A stretch of 64,000 bases of DNA, taken from positions 248,001 through 312,000 of the forward strand of contig NZ_VLKN01000004.1 of assembly GCF_007830035.1 (NCBI RefSeq), in the 5' to 3' direction. Each line of letters opens with the position of its first letter. Position 1 is the first letter of the stretch. Under the pieces are notes generated by a model. It saw only the letters and a program-made list of their open reading frames with translations, ran no database searches and was not told the DNA's origin. The position numbers and the translations under genes are program-made. Below are positions 1 through 8,359 of the stretch, in pieces. The stretch comes from Luteimonas cucumeris. Lineage in GTDB: Bacteria; Pseudomonadota; Gammaproteobacteria; Xanthomonadales; Xanthomonadaceae.

Positions 1-510
1 CGAGGCACCCATTGTTGGGTCATGCGCTCGACAGCGCTCAGTGGCAATCGTCCTCACGCTGATACCGCGCGGCCAGTACGGTAACGGTCTGATCGTTCAA
101 TCGAACAGCGCTGCATACCCGGAAGCACCGAAGCCGATCACCAATTCGTGCAGGAATGCGTCCGCTGCAATGGCCTAGCGGCAGCTCAGGGGCAAACACT
201 CAGACACGCCTCGTGCCACAGCGAAGAAACCAGGTTTCGATCAAGACGCAATACGGCGCTCCAATGTCTACTGGAGCGCATCGTGCGCAACCGCTCTTGA
301 TCTCTCGGGCACCCGAAAAGCATCGGTTCAAAGGGGCACTTCTACAGGGATTGACCGACAGCCGCTAAGGCAAAATCTGACAAAGCGCCTAGCCACAGGA
401 CACTACATGACGCTAAGCGTCAGTTTCTGTCCCGCCTCATTGTCGAGCATCCACATTCTGCCCGTGGCTGTAGTCACAGTTCCAAACATGCGCCATGCAA
501 CCACGCGGAT
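1..510. other. Upstream region of pilA, no gene recognised
   Basis: No open frame here resembles a protein I know, and I see no tRNA. The part closest to pilA may hold activator sites. There is a palindrome at 408-422 (TGACGC, three bases, GCGTCA) and two xTGTC motifs at 427-431 and 440-444. These lie about 95-125 bases upstream of the expected transcription start, where a PilR-type enhancer-binding protein normally binds. That role is inferred from position only. Confidence 0.5.
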
Positions 511-526
511 TGGCACGGGTTCTGCG
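511..526 (+). promoter_or_regulatory. Sigma-54 (RpoN) promoter of pilA
   Basis: TGGCACGGGTTCTGC matches the -24/-12 consensus TGGCACG-N4-TTGC at all but one fixed base. The GG and GC doublets are separated by the required 10 bases. Transcription would start near 537, leaving a leader of about 100 bases before the pilA ATG at 636. RpoN with the PilS/PilR pair is the established way of driving pilA in pseudomonads and xanthomonads; neither regulator is in the window. Confidence 0.85.
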
Positions 527-635
527 TATTATTCCGTGCACGTGCGGCATCGCACGGCTGCCCAACGGACCGGTCCGGTACAGACGGGCTTACGCGGCAC
601 GTGAAATTTTCATCACTCCTAGGGGATACACACAG

Positions 636-1061
636 ATGAAGAACCAACAGGGCTTTACCTTGATCGAACTGATGATCGTCGTTGCGATCATCGCCATCCT
701 GGCCGCCATCGCGCTGCCGGCTTACCAGGACTACGTGGCCCGTTCGCAGGTTACCGAAGCGATGAGCTTGGCTTCCGGTTCCAAGACTGCCGTCGCCGAG
801 TTCTACGCCGACCGCGGCGTTTGGCCGACGACGAATGCCGAGGCCGGCGTTGCGGGGGCAACCTCGATTTCCGGCAAGTATGTCGCCCAGACCGCAATTG
901 CGGCCAATGGCGTCATCACCTCGACCTTCTCGACCTCGGCCAACACGAAGATTGCGAGCGATACTCTGACCCTGACCCCGAGCGACGCGTCCGGCGGCAG
1001 CATCGCCTGGACCTGCGGCGGCACGGTCGAAGCGAAGTATCGTCCGAGCAGCTGCCGTTAA
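636..1061 (+). CDS. pilA: Type IV major pilin PilA (copy 1)
   Basis: This 141-residue prepilin has a six-residue leader (MKNQQG) followed by [20 protein letters not shown]. That is the class III signal: PilD cleaves between Gly6 and Phe7, and Glu5 of the mature protein is present. The hydrophobic N-terminal helix is followed by a variable globular domain ending in WTCGG...RPSSCR, whose two cysteines would close the D-loop. The start at 636 was chosen because the leader begins there and AGGGGA lies 9 bases upstream; the frame is open further upstream but that part is non-pilin. A sigma-54 promoter lies upstream and a strong terminator directly downstream, so it can be a single-gene transcript. 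A second pilin lies at 3085. Confidence 0.96.
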   Translation: MKNQQGFTLIELMIVVAIIAILAAIALPAYQDYVARSQVTEAMSLASGSKTAVAEFYADRGVWPTTNAEAGVAGATSISGKYVAQTAIAANGVITSTFSTSANTKIASDTLTLTPSDASGGSIAWTCGGTVEAKYRPSSCR

Positions 1062-1090
1062 TTCGTAACGGCCAATCGACGTTTGTGTGC

Positions 1091-1120
1091 AAAGGGCCGC
1101 TCTGCGGCCCTTTGTTTTCT
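1091..1120 (+). terminator. Rho-independent terminator after pilA
   Basis: AAAGGGCCGC, three loop bases, and GCGGCCCTTT form a 10-bp stem at 1091-1113, followed by the T-rich GTTTTCT. It separates pilA from the downstream gene at 1129, which would then depend on read-through or its own promoter. Confidence 0.85.
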
Positions 1121-1128
1121 GGTCCTTA

Positions 1129-3042
1129 ATGATTCCTCGATCGACAACTATTCGCATCTGGTCGCTCCTGCTGCTGGTAACGGCAGGCGCTTTGGTGTAT
1201 TGGCCGGGTCTGCATGGCGGGTTCATCTTCGACGACTTCCCGAATCTAGTCGCGGACCCCGACTGGAAAGTCACCTCGCTGGATCCTGCGCAATGGCGTA
1301 GGGCCATGGCGCACGGCATCTCGAGCAGCCAAGGGCGACCTCTGGCGATGCTCAGCTTCGCTTTCAACCACTACACGACGGGAATGGCTGCATTCCCCAT
1401 GAAAGTTACCAACCTCCTTTTTCATCTTCTGAATGGGGTGCTGGTATACGTTCTTTGCGAGGCGCTGTTTGCACGCGCGACGGCTTCGCGCCAACCCGCC
1501 CTTGGGCGCTTCGCCGCGTGGGCGGTGGCTGCGGCATGGCTGCTGCACCCGATGCAAGTCTCAAGCGTCCTGTATGTCGTGCAACGCATGGAACTGGGCG
1601 CCCAATGCTGCATGCTATTGGCCTTGATCGCGTATTTTTACGGCAGGGTCGCCCGGATCGAAGGACGCCGTTGCTGGCCATGGTTTGCTCTTGCATGCAC
1701 CGCGCTGCCGGTAGGCCTGGGCTTCAAGGAAACCATTTTTCTCGCCCCGGCTTTTGCTCTGCTTCTAGAGGTGTTTGCGCTCCGCTTCCAAGGTCACGGA
1801 GGCAAACGTTCTGGCGCTTTGACTGGAACGTATGCGGCCGGAGTTGCAGTCGCATGCGCGGTATTCGCATTCGCCATCGTGCCTCACTACCTCTTCGAAA
1901 ACGCATACGCGTTCCGAGATTTCACCCTGGGTCAACGCTTGTTAACCCAAATGCCCGTGCTCGTAACGTACCTTGGGCAAACGGTATGGCCGATTCCGAG
2001 CCGACTTCTGTTCTATTACGACAACTATCCGATATCCACCGGGTTTTTTTCGCCAGTCGCGACCGCCTACGCAGCTGGCATGCTGCTGCTGCTGTTCGCG
2101 ATCGCGGCAGCCGCATGGAAAACATGGCCGCTGGTAGCTTTCGGAATCGCCTGGTTTTTCGTCGGCCATGCGCTTACTAGCAATGTGGTGCCCTTGGAGC
2201 TGGCGTTCGAACATCGCAACTACCTGGCTCTGCTGGGACTGCTGATAGCGATTGCACCGCCACTCGCGTGGCTGGGCAAAGGCTTAAGTGTAAGCGTGCG
2301 CCGATTCGTCGTCCTGCTCTTGATCCTGACCTTGGCTACCCTGAGCGCGATCCAGACGCTGACTTGGGGCGAGCCAACCCGATTGGCCTTCGCGTTGGCG
2401 TCGCGCAATATCGATTCCCCGCGCGCTTCTTACGAACTCGGGAAATTGCTGCTGGAGTCCGCCCACAACGACACCCGATCGCCGCAGTGGTCCATGGCGC
2501 GCAAGGAGTTCCAGCATGCAGCGGCCCTTCCGTCGAGCCCGCCGCTCGCGGAGCAGGCGCTGATCATCATGGACGCTCGCACCAGCGGCGAGATTCCCAA
2601 AGAAATCTGGGAATCGTTCCGCAAGAAGTTGATCCGCAGGAACGTGGGCCCAGAGGAGATACTGGCGCTTCATGCGGTCTCGACATGCCGCATCCGCAGC
2701 CTGTGCCGACTGGACGACCAGGAGCTTTTTTTGACGTTCTTGGTCGCTCTGGAGCACAACCCCCGCTCGGCGGCATTGCATGTCCTCTACGCCAATTTCG
2801 CATTCAACGTCCTCCGCGACCACCCATTAGCCATACGTACCATGAGGGAGGCCGTTCGTCTGCGGCCGGACAAGCTGGACTATCAAGTCGGCCTGCTCCG
2901 ATTCCTTTTGGCATCAGGCTTGCATAGAGATGACACAGAGGTAGCGGCGCTGCTCGCCCGTGTGCGCGCAGGCAATTCGGATGGACGCCTGGACGAGGCG
3001 ATCCGTGAGTTCGAAGCGCGTTCCTCTGATCGGAGACAGTGA
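1129..3042 (+). CDS. Multi-spanning GT-C-like membrane protein with TPR tail
   Basis: This protein of 637 residues has an N-terminal hydrophobic half with many transmembrane segments. The first outer loop carries GGFIFDDFPNL, whose paired acidic residues are typical of GT-C glycosyltransferases. VVQRMELGA and ELAFEHRNYLAL resemble the bacterial relatives of TMTC O-mannosyltransferases. The last ~200 residues are soluble and helical, with TPR-like segments (NPRSAALHVLYANFAF, RLRPDKLDYQVGLLRFLLA). The frame is open from 1087, but the ATG at 1129 gives the natural membrane-protein N-terminus and avoids coding through the pilA terminator. Lying between two pilin genes it may transfer a glycan to pilin; that is an inference. 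Confidence 0.75.
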   Translation: MIPRSTTIRIWSLLLLVTAGALVYWPGLHGGFIFDDFPNLVADPDWKVTSLDPAQWRRAMAHGISSSQGRPLAMLSFAFNHYTTGMAAFPMKVTNLLFHLLNGVLVYVLCEALFARATASRQPALGRFAAWAVAAAWLLHPMQVSSVLYVVQRMELGAQCCMLLALIAYFYGRVARIEGRRCWPWFALACTALPVGLGFKETIFLAPAFALLLEVFALRFQGHGGKRSGALTGTYAAGVAVACAVFAFAIVPHYLFENAYAFRDFTLGQRLLTQMPVLVTYLGQTVWPIPSRLLFYYDNYPISTGFFSPVATAYAAGMLLLLFAIAAAAWKTWPLVAFGIAWFFVGHALTSNVVPLELAFEHRNYLALLGLLIAIAPPLAWLGKGLSVSVRRFVVLLLILTLATLSAIQTLTWGEPTRLAFALASRNIDSPRASYELGKLLLESAHNDTRSPQWSMARKEFQHAAALPSSPPLAEQALIIMDARTSGEIPKEIWESFRKKLIRRNVGPEEILALHAVSTCRIRSLCRLDDQELFLTFLVALEHNPRSAALHVLYANFAFNVLRDHPLAIRTMREAVRLRPDKLDYQVGLLRFLLASGLHRDDTEVAALLARVRAGNSDGRLDEAIREFEARSSDRRQ

Positions 3043-3084
3043 TACCGGCCGCACTTTCAGGCGGCGAAAAAAAGGGGGAAGGCA

Positions 3085-3504
3085 ATGGCGCGACACAACG
3101 GCTTCACCTTGATCGAGCTCATGATCGTCATCGCCATCATCGCGATCCTAGCTGCGATAGCGTTACCCGCTTACCAGGATTACGTGGCCCGCTCTCAGGT
3201 CAGCGAAGGGTTGAGTTTGGCTACGGGGGCCAAGGAGGCCATCGCCGGTTATTACGGCGACAAGGGGCAGTTCCCTACTGATAATCACACCGCAGGAATG
3301 GCTCTGTCGGGGTCGATCTCGGGCAACTACGTCCGATCGGTGAGCATCGACAATGCCGGACTGATCACGGTTATCTTCGGCAGCTCTGCAAGCGCGAAAA
3401 TAAGTGGGCAAAGCCTGACCATGCAGGTCACCGAGCGAAACGGTAGCCTGAGCTGGCAATGCGGCGGATTGCCGGGTAAGTACATGCCGAGCTCCTGCCG
3501 CTAG
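3085..3504 (+). CDS. pilA: Type IV pilin (copy 2)
   Basis: This 139-residue prepilin begins [26 protein letters not shown], with the PilD cleavage site after Gly6 and Glu5 of the mature protein present. A strong Shine-Dalgarno stretch (AAGGGGGAAGG) lies just before the ATG. The N-terminal half is nearly identical to copy 1 ([13 protein letters not shown]), while the globular region has diverged. The C-terminus again ends PSSCR with a paired cysteine (WQCGG). It lies 42 bases after the GT-C gene and I see no sigma-54 site in front, so it may be co-transcribed with that gene. It could be a second major pilin or a variant donor. Confidence 0.94.
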   Translation: MARHNGFTLIELMIVIAIIAILAAIALPAYQDYVARSQVSEGLSLATGAKEAIAGYYGDKGQFPTDNHTAGMALSGSISGNYVRSVSIDNAGLITVIFGSSASAKISGQSLTMQVTERNGSLSWQCGGLPGKYMPSSCR

Positions 3505-3518
3505 CGAAGGCCTTCGTG

Positions 3519-3546
3519 ATACACGCAGGCCATTGCCTGCGTGTAT
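3519..3546 (+). terminator. Hairpin after second pilin, probable terminator
   Basis: ATACACGCAGGC at 3519-3530 and GCCTGCGTGTAT at 3535-3546 form a perfect 12-bp stem with a four-base loop, directly after the pilin stop codon. There is no U-tract, so it may act as a transcript-end stabiliser and not as a classical terminator. Confidence 0.65.
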
Positions 3547-3566
3547 AACTCCCGCACCTAGGTTCA

Positions 3567-4865
3567 TTGGGCGCGCTCTTGCCTCCCTTCCCACGCCTCG
3601 CTTCCGGTTCGCTGGTGGCCAACACCGTGCTGACCACGTTCTGGCAGTTCACACGCGTGGGCCTGCAACTGCTGTGGACGCTCATCATCGCCCGCAGCCT
3701 CGGCGCGGAGGCCTACGGCAAGTTCGCGGGCATCTCGGGACTGGCCGCGCTGATCGGCACTTTCTCGGGAATCGGCATGGGCCTGTTGATGTTGCAGCAG
3801 GTATCGCGGCGCACGGACCATTTCCCGGAGTACTGGCGCAAGGCGTGGGGATCGACATTGCCGCTGGGCGCCGCGCTGGCGCTGGCGTTCGGCCTGGCCG
3901 GCTCGGCCCTCATGGGAGGAACCGCCGGCGCGACCGTGTTCTTGCTGGTGGGATTGGTGGAGCTGCTCTTCCTGCCGCTGACGATCGTGTCCAGCTATGC
4001 GTTCCAGGCGCACAACCGTATGGGCTTGGCCAATATGATCTATGTCTTCATGCCTGCGGCCAACCTGCTCGCAGGCCTGTTGTTCTTGGCGTTCGGCACG
4101 GCTTGGGATCTCGCGCACTACCTGTATTTCCACGCGGCGATGGCGGCGCTCGCCGCGTTGGCTGCCGTTATCGTCGTGGTGCGGCTGCTCAAGCCCGGTC
4201 TCGTGCCGCTGTCGATCGGCACGACCGAATTGCGGGAAGCGGCAGGTTTCTCGCTGATGCGCCTGGCCGACACCGGCCTGGGTTCGTTCGACAAGACTTT
4301 GGTCTTACGCCTGGCCGGCGCCGAAGCGGCGGGCGCTTACACCGCGGCGTTCCGCTTGGCTACGGTGCTGGTCCTGCCGGTGGTCGCTTTATCCATGTCG
4401 GCCTTGCCTAGGCTGTTCCGCGAAGGCGAGCACTCGCGCGGCGGTGCCTCGCCGTTCGTGGGAAAGATGCTGCGCCATGCGTTGGTCTATGGCCTGCTGG
4501 CCGGCATAGTCATGTGGTTCGCCGCCGATCTGCTGCCTTGGCTGCTGGGCGAGACCTTTGCACGCGCCGCGTCCGCCGCGAAATGGATGTCGCTTTCGCC
4601 CTTGCTGATGGGGCTATGCGCTTTGGGTTCCAACGTCCTGCTCACCAGTCAACGTCGCAACCGCCGCATCCTGGCGCAATGCATCGGACTGGCGTCAATG
4701 GTGTTGATCGCTGCATGGCTAATGCCCAGTTTCGGCTTGCACGGCGCCGTTTTGACCTTGCTCGCCGCCCAAGCCGTGACCGCAGCGCTGCTGTGGGCCC
4801 TGGTCTTCAAAAAACCGCCTAGTTTCCAGCATAATCGGTTGACTAGGATCCGCTTAAAATCATGA
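3567..4865 (+). CDS. Oligosaccharide flippase (Wzx/MATE-type)
   Basis: This ~432-residue protein has about twelve hydrophobic segments over its whole length. Its N-terminal pattern (NTVLTTFWQF...LLWTLIIARSLGAEAYGKFAGISGLA) is typical of Wzx-like flippases that move lipid-linked glycan units across the inner membrane. No ATG is available near the start: TTG at 3567 is the first plausible codon after an in-frame stop at 3546-3548, so the exact start is uncertain. It opens a tightly packed forward group and overlaps the next gene by ATGA. It points to export of a glycan built by the neighbouring enzymes. No Wzy polymerase is evident. Confidence 0.82.
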   Translation: MGALLPPFPRLASGSLVANTVLTTFWQFTRVGLQLLWTLIIARSLGAEAYGKFAGISGLAALIGTFSGIGMGLLMLQQVSRRTDHFPEYWRKAWGSTLPLGAALALAFGLAGSALMGGTAGATVFLLVGLVELLFLPLTIVSSYAFQAHNRMGLANMIYVFMPAANLLAGLLFLAFGTAWDLAHYLYFHAAMAALAALAAVIVVVRLLKPGLVPLSIGTTELREAAGFSLMRLADTGLGSFDKTLVLRLAGAEAAGAYTAAFRLATVLVLPVVALSMSALPRLFREGEHSRGGASPFVGKMLRHALVYGLLAGIVMWFAADLLPWLLGETFARAASAAKWMSLSPLLMGLCALGSNVLLTSQRRNRRILAQCIGLASMVLIAAWLMPSFGLHGAVLTLLAAQAVTAALLWALVFKKPPSFQHNRLTRIRLKS

Positions 4866-5617
4866 CCAGAATCCCCACTGCCCCTGGCGCCAAAGGCCCG
4901 CGTATCGATCGCGATGCGGTGCTCTCGTTCTTCGAACAGCGCGCGGGCAAGGTCGGTGAACTCGGTCCGTTGCGCGCGGTGATCTATCAGGACAAGCATC
5001 CCGACTTGGCCGAGCGGCGCGATGCGGCCGAGAAGACGCTGATCCGGCCCCTGCTGGAGCTGAGCGGCACACAGAGGCTCATCGATATTGGCTGCGGTAC
5101 CGGCCGTTGGGTGGACGAAATCGCCGCCGATTGCGGCTTCTACTTGGGAATCGACGCCAGCCCTAGCCTGATTGCCCATGCGCGCCGGCTGCATGTCTCG
5201 CGCGAGAACTGCGCTTTCTCGGTTGCTTCGGCCGACGAGCTGACGCTTGATATCCTGGGGCAGCAGCAACCTTTTGATCGCATCCTGTGTGCCGGCATCG
5301 CGATCTATCTCAATGACGACGAACTGGATCGGATGCTGGCCGGATTCGCGCACATCGGCGCGGCTTCGGCCCGCATCCTGATGCGCGAGCCGATGGGCAT
5401 CGGAGAGCGGCTGACCATTCGCGACCATTACTCCGACGATCTTGAGCAGACCTACAACGCGATCTACCGCACGGAAGGGGAAGTCATCGACGCCATGTCC
5501 CCCTTGTTCGCACAAGGATTCGCCGTGACGGGGAGCGGCGACGTCTACGCCGATGCTTCGCTCAACAACCGGCCTGAAACCCGGCAACGATGGCTTACGC
5601 TGGAGCGGTTCGCATGA
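4862..5617 (+). CDS. Class I SAM-dependent methyltransferase
   Basis: In this 251-residue protein the SAM-binding motif I, LIDIGCGTGRW, lies near residue 75. An acidic motif II (FYLGIDASPSLIAHARRL) and a later YLNDDELDRMLAGF segment follow. It overlaps the flippase upstream and the HAD gene downstream by ATGA, so translation is probably coupled. It could methylate a sugar or a lipid-linked intermediate; the substrate cannot be read from sequence. Confidence 0.85.
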   Translation: MTRIPTAPGAKGPRIDRDAVLSFFEQRAGKVGELGPLRAVIYQDKHPDLAERRDAAEKTLIRPLLELSGTQRLIDIGCGTGRWVDEIAADCGFYLGIDASPSLIAHARRLHVSRENCAFSVASADELTLDILGQQQPFDRILCAGIAIYLNDDELDRMLAGFAHIGAASARILMREPMGIGERLTIRDHYSDDLEQTYNAIYRTEGEVIDAMSPLFAQGFAVTGSGDVYADASLNNRPETRQRWLTLERFA

Positions 5618-6216
5618 AAACTGCGTTCTGCTTCGACCTCGACGGCACCCTGACATCGACCGAAATACTCCCTTCGATCGCATCTGAGGCCGGCATCGCG
5701 GAGGAAATCGCCACGCTGACCCGGATCACGATGGAAGGCCTGATCGGCTTCGACGATTCGATGCGGTTGCGAACCTTGATCCTGGGCCAGATACCGTTAG
5801 CCCGAATCCACGGAATCATCGCCGAAATTCCGCTCGACCCCCGCCTGCTCGACTTCGTGACGCGGAATCCGGAGGACTGCTTCGTGGTGACCGGGAACCT
5901 GGACCTCTGGGTCGGCCCGCTGATCGAGCGGCTGGGCTGCAGGGCCTATACCTCGCGCGCGTCGATGGGCGATTCTCGCGTGCTGCTGGAACATGTCTTG
6001 GACAAGGGCGATGTCATCAGACGCATCCGCGCGTCTCTCGAGTACCAACGTATCATCGCCGTCGGCGACGGCGCCAACGACGTCCCGATGTTCCAGAACG
6101 CCGACATCGCCATCGCCTTCGGCGGCGTGCACAGCCCGACCGCATCCGCGGTCGGCGCCGCCTGCTACGTCGTCCATGACGGAGAAACCCTGTGCTCCCT
6201 GTTACAGGCGCTGTAA
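5614..6216 (+). CDS. HAD-family phosphatase, SerB-like
   Basis: This 200-residue protein has all four HAD motifs: FDLDGTLTS with the nucleophile and acid/base Asp near residue 8, VVTGN as motif II, the lysine of DKGDVIRRI as motif III, and VGDGANDVPM as motif IV. The start at 5614 was chosen because it puts MKTAFCFDLDG at the N-terminus and overlaps the previous stop by ATGA. The family includes phosphoserine and sugar/polyol phosphatases. Next to a nucleotidyltransferase it probably prepares or removes a phosphorylated precursor, but the substrate is unknown. Confidence 0.83.
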   Translation: MKTAFCFDLDGTLTSTEILPSIASEAGIAEEIATLTRITMEGLIGFDDSMRLRTLILGQIPLARIHGIIAEIPLDPRLLDFVTRNPEDCFVVTGNLDLWVGPLIERLGCRAYTSRASMGDSRVLLEHVLDKGDVIRRIRASLEYQRIIAVGDGANDVPMFQNADIAIAFGGVHSPTASAVGAACYVVHDGETLCSLLQAL

Positions 6217-6872
6217 TTGCCGCTGCAGGTTTGGGCTCCCGGCTCGGGCTCGGCTTGCCCAAATGCATGCTCGAGCTACATGGACAGACCATCCTTTCGC
6301 GGATGATTGAAACAGTGCAACCACACGTGTCCAGGATCCATGTTGTGGTGGGATACCGCGAAGAGTTGGTCATTGACCATTGCGCACGTCATCATCGGGA
6401 TGTAGTCATTGTCAGAAATCCGGACTACCGCACCACGAACACCGCGGCGAGCATGGCCTTGGGCGCGCGCGGATTCTCCTCCAAGATCGTGTTCATGGAC
6501 GGCGATCTGGTGATCTCTCCGGTGTCTTTTGCCGGTTTCGTGGCACAGGCGGCCCGCGAGCCGATCCTAGTCGGGATTACGCCCGCGTCCAGCGACCAGG
6601 CCGTTTTCGCCGCAACCGAGAACATCGGAGCCAGTACGCGCCTGACGCAGTTCACGCGAGAGACGCGCATGCCCTTCGAATGGGCCAACGTGGTGTCTGG
6701 GCCACCGAACCTGATGGACAGGATCGATGGCTACGTCTTCCAGCAATTGGAAGCGCGCCTGCCGTTGCCGGCTTTCGCGTTGGAATTGTCCGAAGTGGAC
6801 ACAGCCGACGATCTGCAGCGCGCCGGCGCCTTCGCCCAAGGCTTGACGCCCATCGGTCCGGGACCGGCCTGA
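6192..6872 (+). CDS. Nucleotidyltransferase (MobA/IspD-like NTP transferase)
   Basis: This 226-residue protein begins, with a GTG start, with the nucleotide-binding signature VIAAAGLGSRLGLGLPKCML, the G-x-G-x-R...PK pattern of NTP_transf_3 enzymes. Asp in VFMDGDLVI is the likely metal ligand. It overlaps the HAD gene by 25 bases. Family members activate small phosphorylated compounds with CTP or another NTP. Because the next gene looks like a CDP-glycerol-type transferase, a cytidylyltransferase making a CDP-activated polyol or alcohol is the favoured, unproven reading. Confidence 0.8.
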   Translation: MLPVTGAVIAAAGLGSRLGLGLPKCMLELHGQTILSRMIETVQPHVSRIHVVVGYREELVIDHCARHHRDVVIVRNPDYRTTNTAASMALGARGFSSKIVFMDGDLVISPVSFAGFVAQAAREPILVGITPASSDQAVFAATENIGASTRLTQFTRETRMPFEWANVVSGPPNLMDRIDGYVFQQLEARLPLPAFALELSEVDTADDLQRAGAFAQGLTPIGPGPA

Positions 6873-6883
6873 CCGCACCCGGC

Positions 6884-8359
6884 ATGACGCATTCGGCCAT
6901 GTCTTCGGATCCGCGGAAGATCAGGGTGCTGTTGCTGTGCCAGCGTGCCGAGAGCTGGGTCAACGTCGCTGGGCTTTGGCGTGCCATGCAATCGGATCCG
7001 CGCTTTTCCGGCCATGTTTGTCTGCTTCCTTACAACTACGCTGATCCGGAGGCGCGCGGCGCCAACGAAAAGGCCGCGCAAGTCCTCGATGCGGACGGCG
7101 TCGACTACAGCGAATGGGCGCGCGACGGCATTATGCCCGCGCCCGGCCAGTACGACATTGCCGTCTTCAATGCGCCGTACGATCGAGAGCGACCGCCGGA
7201 GTTCCATTTCGACGTGATCCGGCGCAAGGTAGCCCGCACGGTCTACCTACCTTACGGCTTGGTCACAGGTGCCGGCGAAAAAAACCTCAGTTATCAGTAC
7301 GCGCAGCCGACCCAGATCCTAGCCGACAGCATCATCGCCCGTTCCCATTTCGAGAAGGCGTTGTATGCGAGATATTGCCCTAGCGGCGACCGGCACGTGC
7401 ACGTGCTGGGCCTACCCCGGCTGGATGCCCTGCACGATATCGCGCGTTTCCCTACGGACCCGGAATTGGCAAGCGCGATCGGCGACCGCTTCGCCGTGCT
7501 GTGGAATTCGCACTTCAGCTTTGGCTTGAGTCATGCCAACGGCCTTTGCTATTCCACTTTCGATTCGTTGGCCGAACCGCTGTTCGCCTATGCGTTGCGC
7601 GAGCCGGGCATTGCTCTTGTCTGGCGTCCGCACCCTGGGCTGTTCCCTGTCATAAAGGCAGAACTGCAGTTCGGGAATGAGCAACTCTTGGCCCTGCGCG
7701 CAGAATTGCTTCGAGCCGGCATTGCCCTGGACGAACGCAGTGATCACCGTCACGCCTTCGCCGCTTCCGACGCGCTGATGACCGATGCGGGCTCGTTCCT
7801 CGTGGAATACCTCGCCACCGGTAAACCGATGCTGTATCTGCACAATCCCGTGGGCGAGGAATTGAACGAGGAAGCGGCCCGGATCGCCAGCCATTGCGCC
7901 ACGGCTAGTTCGCCAAGCCAGGCGATTAGGTTCGTCGCGTCTATTCGCAGCGGCGACGATCCGCGGACAGCCAAGCGGCGCGGTCTGACAGCAGTCCACC
8001 TTCCGGGCCTGGACGGCCGCACTTGCCAGCGCGTGCTCGAGCATTTCGCCGACCTCGCGGCAGGCCATCCGACCTGCGATCTCCCCGCGCCTACGCATGC
8101 TTCGGCGCTGGCCACGGCATGGCCTCTTATCGACAGCGACGAAGCGCAGCCGTACTACACCATTGACGCCGTGCAGTATCCGACCATCGCTCTGCTCTGC
8201 TCGCGTCTGCGCGAACTTCGCGCCGAAAAGCAGCGCCGGACGCGCGCAGTGGGCACGCTGGCGTGGCGGATCACACGTGCGCGAAACAGGCTGACCGAGG
8301 GGCTCAAACGCCGGCCCGCACTCATGCGCCTTGCTCTGCGGCTCCGGTGCCGACCGTGA
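6884..8359 (+). CDS. CDP-glycerol glycerophosphotransferase-like protein (TagB/TagF-like)
   Basis: In this ~491-residue protein the C-terminal half has two landmarks of the TagB/TagF group: a WRPHPG segment, and an MTDAGSFLVEYLATGKPML segment that corresponds to the D-x-S-S-x-x-x-E/D motif preceding 'KP'. The ATG at 6884 was chosen, 11 bases after the preceding stop; an in-frame ATG at 6899 is an alternative, while the open frame further upstream is a shadow of the preceding gene. TagB/TagF enzymes transfer glycerol- or ribitol-phosphate from CDP donors. The similarity is by pattern only, and a GT-B glycosyltransferase is the alternative. Confidence 0.65.
   Translation: MTHSAMSSDPRKIRVLLLCQRAESWVNVAGLWRAMQSDPRFSGHVCLLPYNYADPEARGANEKAAQVLDADGVDYSEWARDGIMPAPGQYDIAVFNAPYDRERPPEFHFDVIRRKVARTVYLPYGLVTGAGEKNLSYQYAQPTQILADSIIARSHFEKALYARYCPSGDRHVHVLGLPRLDALHDIARFPTDPELASAIGDRFAVLWNSHFSFGLSHANGLCYSTFDSLAEPLFAYALREPGIALVWRPHPGLFPVIKAELQFGNEQLLALRAELLRAGIALDERSDHRHAFAASDALMTDAGSFLVEYLATGKPMLYLHNPVGEELNEEAARIASHCATASSPSQAIRFVASIRSGDDPRTAKRRGLTAVHLPGLDGRTCQRVLEHFADLAAGHPTCDLPAPTHASALATAWPLIDSDEAQPYYTIDAVQYPTIALLCSRLRELRAEKQRRTRAVGTLAWRITRARNRLTEGLKRRPALMRLALRLRCRP

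Noticed and set aside
495-635. N-terminal extension of PilA
   Set aside because: It would place 47 residues before the prepilin leader and code through the sigma-54 promoter.
474-1367. A 297-codon minus-strand open frame covering pilA
   Set aside because: It crosses pilA, its promoter and a strong terminator. The pilin reading is unambiguous.
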